Of a stretch of 64,000 nucleotides of DNA, positions 62,955-64,000 are shown piece after piece; the first letter of the stretch is position 1, and the number at the start of each line of letters is the position of its first letter. The position numbers were made by a program, and so were the translations under genes. The stretch spans positions 62,001 to 126,000 of the forward strand of contig NZ_PRDB01000005.1 in the NCBI RefSeq assembly GCF_002925905.1. Reading direction: 5' to 3'. Below the pieces are notes generated by a model. It did no database searches and had not been told where the DNA came from. It worked only from the letters and a program-made list of their open reading frames with translations. This stretch comes from Klebsiella michiganensis (GTDB lineage: Bacteria; Pseudomonadota; Gammaproteobacteria; Enterobacterales; Enterobacteriaceae).

Positions 62955-64000
62955 ATGCAAAAAGACGCGCTGAACAACGTACACATTACCGACGAACAGG
63001 TTTTGATCACTCCGGATCAGTTGAAGGCTGAATTCCCTCTGAGCGTTGAGCAGGAGGCGCAGATCGCGCAGTCTCGCCAGACCATCTCCAACATCATCGC
63101 CGGCCGCGATCCGCGTCTGCTGGTGGTATGTGGCCCTTGTTCGATCCACGATCCTGAAACCGCCATTGAGTACGCTCGTCGTTTTAAAGCCCTTGCCGAA
63201 GAGGTCAGCGATAGCCTCTATCTGGTCATGCGCGTCTATTTTGAAAAACCCCGCACCACCGTTGGCTGGAAAGGGCTGATTAACGATCCGCATATGGATG
63301 GTTCGTTTGATGTGGAAGGCGGCCTGAAGATTGCGCGCCGTCTGCTGGTTGAACTGGTCAATATGGGGCTACCGTTGGCGACGGAAGCGTTGGATCCAAA
63401 CAGTCCTCAGTATCTCGGCGATCTGTTTAGCTGGTCTGCTATCGGCGCACGTACGACCGAATCCCAGACTCACCGTGAGATGGCTTCTGGCCTGTCGATG
63501 CCGGTAGGGTTTAAAAACGGCACCGATGGTAGCCTTGCCACGGCAATTAACGCAATGCGCGCTGCCGCGATGCCGCACCGTTTCGTCGGCATCAACCAGG
63601 CCGGACAGGTGTGCCTGCTGCAAACGCAGGGCAACCCGAATGGTCACGTCATTCTACGCGGCGGGAAAGCGCCAAACTACGGCCCGGAAGATGTTGCGAA
63701 GTGTGAAAAAGAGATGACTCAGGCGGGACTGAAGCCATCGCTGATGGTAGATTGCAGCCATGGGAATTCTAATAAAGACTACCGCCGTCAGCCTGCGGTT
63801 GCGGAATCCGTGGTCGCGCAGATTAAAGATGGTAACCGTTCCATTATTGGTCTGATGATTGAGAGCAATATCCACGAAGGTAACCAGTCCTCTGAGCAGC
63901 CGCGTTGCGATATGAAATACGGCGTCTCAGTGACCGATGCCTGCATTAGTTGGGAAACCACCGATGCACTGCTCCGCGAACTTGATAAGGATCTGCGAGG
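62955..64000 (+). CDS. aroF: Tyrosine-sensitive DAHP synthase AroF, 3' end outside window
   Basis: 348 codons visible of about 356; no stop before the window edge. It starts MQKDALNNVHITDEQVLITPDQ, nearly the E. coli AroF sequence. It carries the class I DAHP synthase motifs VVCGPCSIHD, GARTTESQTHREMASGLSMPVGFKNGTDG and DCSHGNSNKD. It condenses phosphoenolpyruvate and erythrose-4-phosphate, the first step of aromatic synthesis, and is inhibited by tyrosine. A TyrR box is upstream. Confidence 0.98.
   Translation, partial: MQKDALNNVHITDEQVLITPDQLKAEFPLSVEQEAQIAQSRQTISNIIAGRDPRLLVVCGPCSIHDPETAIEYARRFKALAEEVSDSLYLVMRVYFEKPRTTVGWKGLINDPHMDGSFDVEGGLKIARRLLVELVNMGLPLATEALDPNSPQYLGDLFSWSAIGARTTESQTHREMASGLSMPVGFKNGTDGSLATAINAMRAAAMPHRFVGINQAGQVCLLQTQGNPNGHVILRGGKAPNYGPEDVAKCEKEMTQAGLKPSLMVDCSHGNSNKDYRRQPAVAESVVAQIKDGNRSIIGLMIESNIHEGNQSSEQPRCDMKYGVSVTDACISWETTDALLRELDKDLR

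Overview
The window is chromosomal DNA from an enterobacterium (Enterobacteriaceae, most like Klebsiella/Raoultella or a close relative). The right third carries the conserved block ssrA-smpB / ratA-rnfH / bamE-recN-nadK / grpE / corB-ypjD / ffh-rpsP-rimM-trmD-rplS / yfiB-dgcN-yfiR / aroF. Its proteins look close to the E. coli ones throughout, and the tmRNA tag peptide is the usual ANDENYALAA. The genus is an inference; no species marker was identified.

Layout. 1-1,000: start of a small YodC-like gene, then ygaV-ygaP (sulfur-responsive repressor and membrane rhodanese). 1.2-5.4 kb: a PAP2 phosphatase, then a divergent pair of an AcoR-type sigma-54 activator and an aldehyde dehydrogenase with a well-matched -24/-12 promoter between them. 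6.0-11.1 kb: a four-gene chaperone-usher fimbrial operon (pilin, chaperone, usher, tip adhesin). 11.2-16.0 kb: an acetyltransferase, a periplasmic cyclohexadienyl-dehydratase-like protein, and a LysR / short-chain dehydrogenase / MFS group. 16.4-24.1 kb: triheme cytochrome c peroxidase behind an FNR-like palindrome, immediately followed by the whole cytochrome c maturation operon ccmABCDEFGH. 24.1-32.1 kb: a tightly packed seven-gene catabolic operon with a divergent LysR gene. It encodes a guanidinobutyrase-type ureohydrolase, a TIM-barrel isomerase, a 2-oxoglutarate/Fe(II) oxygenase, an amino-acid ABC importer, a class II aldolase and a 2-hydroxyacid dehydrogenase. I read it as a pathway for a guanidino compound whose substrate is unknown.

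32.3-37.7 kb holds a lipoprotein / coiled-coil FKBP-like pair and the wreck of a type VI secretion locus: an internally deleted tssB, an unassigned tail, an intact tssA and one unknown gene. At 37,892 and 46,614 lie two copies of a 100-bp sequence (99/100 identical) containing the ssrA 3' end and its terminator. These are attL and attR of an integrated island. Beside attR is a CP4-57-type integrase. The island is small and defence-rich: a DUF262-HEPN pair and a retron (reverse transcriptase, a 67-residue protein and a structured upstream region). It has been damaged by three insertion sequences (IS3 family, IS110 family inside the IS3, and an IS903 copy) and by a one-base frameshift.

The strongest unusual observation is in the IS110 element. 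Its 281-bp non-coding end contains two short segments that match the two sides of the exact site where it sits in the IS3 transposase gene, as expected for the guides of a bridge RNA. Also notable are the doubly inactivated HEPN-DUF262 pair (HEPN cut at its catalytic motif), a cluster of three hairpins beside it, the retron, and the guanidino-compound operon.
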